Of a stretch of DNA of 64,000 nucleotides, positions 63,282-64,000 are shown one piece after another. Made by a program: the position numbers and the translations under genes. A model generated the notes under the pieces. It was not told the DNA's origin and searched no databases. It was given only the letters and a program-made list of their open reading frames with translations. Within the stretch, counting starts at the first letter, position 1; the number at the start of each line of letters is the position of its first letter. Source of the DNA: Caldilineales bacterium (GTDB taxonomy: Bacteria; Chloroflexota; Anaerolineae; J102); the NCBI GenBank assembly GCA_019695115.1, contig JAIBAP010000011.1:1-64000 (forward strand), given 5' to 3'.

Positions 63282-64000
63282 TTATTTGACGGCCCCGCGG
63301 GTCAGGCCGGCGATGATCAGCCGTTGGAACAGCAAGACAAGCAAGAGCACAGGGATGATCATCGTCACCGAGAGGGCGCTCATCAGATCCCACGGCCGGC
63401 CGGCGCCCATGCTGGGGTCCACGGCCAGCTCGACCAGCCCCACGCTCAGGGTCTTGGTGGTGCGATTGGTGGCAAAGACCAGGGGATACAGCAACTCGTT
63501 CCAGGCGATGATGAAGTTGATGATCAGCATCGTGGCCAGGGCCGGCCGGATCACCGGGATGACGACGTGTCGCAGCACCTGGAACAAATTGGCGCCGTCG
63601 ATCACCGCTGCCTCCTCGATCTCGGCCGGGATCTGTTGGATGAATGGCACCATGATCCAAACGGTGAAGGGCACGATCAGGCTGGACATGAGCATGATCA
63701 TCGCCCCGCGGTCATTGACCAGATCGAGCCACTTGAGCATCTCGAACAGGGGTACGACGGTGCCGATGGCGGGCACGGCGATGGAGACGATGAAGATCAT
63801 GAAGACGATGTTGCTGCCGGGGAACTTGATCCGGGCCAAGGCGTAGGAGGCCAGAAACGAGAGCGCCACCGAAACGAAGCTGGAGCCGAGGGCGAAGATC
63901 AGCGAGTTGGTCAGATAGCGATAAAAGGGGATGGCCCCGACCATGTTGATGTAGTTCTCGAACGTGATCTGCTGCGGCAGATAACGGGGCGGGATCGAGA
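63282..64000 (-). CDS. ABC sugar transporter permease (MalG/CUT1 type), partial
   Basis: The reading frame runs off the right edge at 64000, so the N-terminus is missing. The visible part has several helices and the permease EAA motif EEAAVIDGANLFQVLRHVVI, and begins IPPRYLPQQITFENYINMVG, the typical periplasmic start of the CUT1 family. It brings a carbohydrate into the cell, probably the substrate of the GH31, GH38 and URO-D-like proteins. The ATG inside the window (63944) is not the real start. Confidence 0.9.
   Translation of the reverse strand, partial: SIPPRYLPQQITFENYINMVGAIPFYRYLTNSLIFALGSSFVSVALSFLASYALARIKFPGSNIVFMIFIVSIAVPAIGTVVPLFEMLKWLDLVNDRGAMIMLMSSLIVPFTVWIMVPFIQQIPAEIEEAAVIDGANLFQVLRHVVIPVIRPALATMLIINFIIAWNELLYPLVFATNRTTKTLSVGLVELAVDPSMGAGRPWDLMSALSVTMIIPVLLLVLLFQRLIIAGLTRGAVK

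Overview
The window (about 65% GC) looks like a chromosome segment of a Chloroflexota bacterium, probably Anaerolineae or Caldilineae-like. The support is indirect: a ba3-type cytochrome oxidase with the tiny subunit IIa, secreted BNR-propeller proteins with Thr/Pro linkers and an LPxxLR-type end, a LexA box of the GAAC-N4-GTTC type, and an unusual load of short tandem repeats and small palindromes. No rRNA, insertion sequence, phage or CRISPR array was found. There is one tRNA gene, Arg(TCT).

Layout. 0.1-2.3 kb: EamA transporter, YceI protein and a MarR regulator with matching operators. 2.4-12 kb: metG, a YafQ/DinJ toxin-antitoxin pair, a GT-C type membrane protein, phosphoglucomutase, a first UbiD decarboxylase, a Cys-rich small protein, a second EamA transporter. 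11.9-17.3 kb: thioredoxin overlapping a second UbiD, then small accessory genes (DUF5678-like, an orphan AbiEi-like antitoxin with a near-perfect operator, thpR, two unknown overlapping ORFs, a nucleotidyltransferase). 17.4-23.4 kb: MetC-like lyase, ATP-grasp ligase, uridine-kinase-like protein, ssb with a LexA box, threonine dehydrogenase. 23.6-31.9 kb: large BNR protein, 7TM protein, ba3 oxidase operon, cytochrome c lipoprotein. 32-39 kb: radical SAM protein, phosphodiester glycosidase, acyl-CoA dehydrogenase, CHAT protease, tRNA-Arg, propeller-MoaD pair. 39-46 kb: amidohydrolase with a BMP-type binding protein, then a GalU-like enzyme and a giant fucokinase-like/UTP-sugar pyrophosphorylase fusion. 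46.5-52.1 kb: secreted metallopeptidase-like protein and an M50/CBS protease. 52.1-64 kb, all minus strand: a glycan locus with GH38 mannosidase, HigBA, three uroporphyrinogen-decarboxylase-like (URO-D) proteins, GH31 xylosidase, a ferritin-like protein and an ABC sugar permease cut by the window edge.

Two themes stand out. First, at least eight genes start directly after a short tandem array (mostly period 7 or 8) ending in a C-rich tract, with no Shine-Dalgarno sequence; other genes here have good GGAGG sites. Related arrays and palindromes also sit in frame inside coding regions (both UbiDs, the mannosidase, the xylosidase, the ferritin-like protein) and supply the stop codons of several genes. 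Second, the 55-64 kb glycan locus links glycosidases with three URO-D-like proteins, two of which keep the HxCG zinc motif of corrinoid methyltransferases, and with a diiron-like protein: a candidate route for methylated or otherwise modified sugars. Functions are inferred from sequence reading only; no database search was run.
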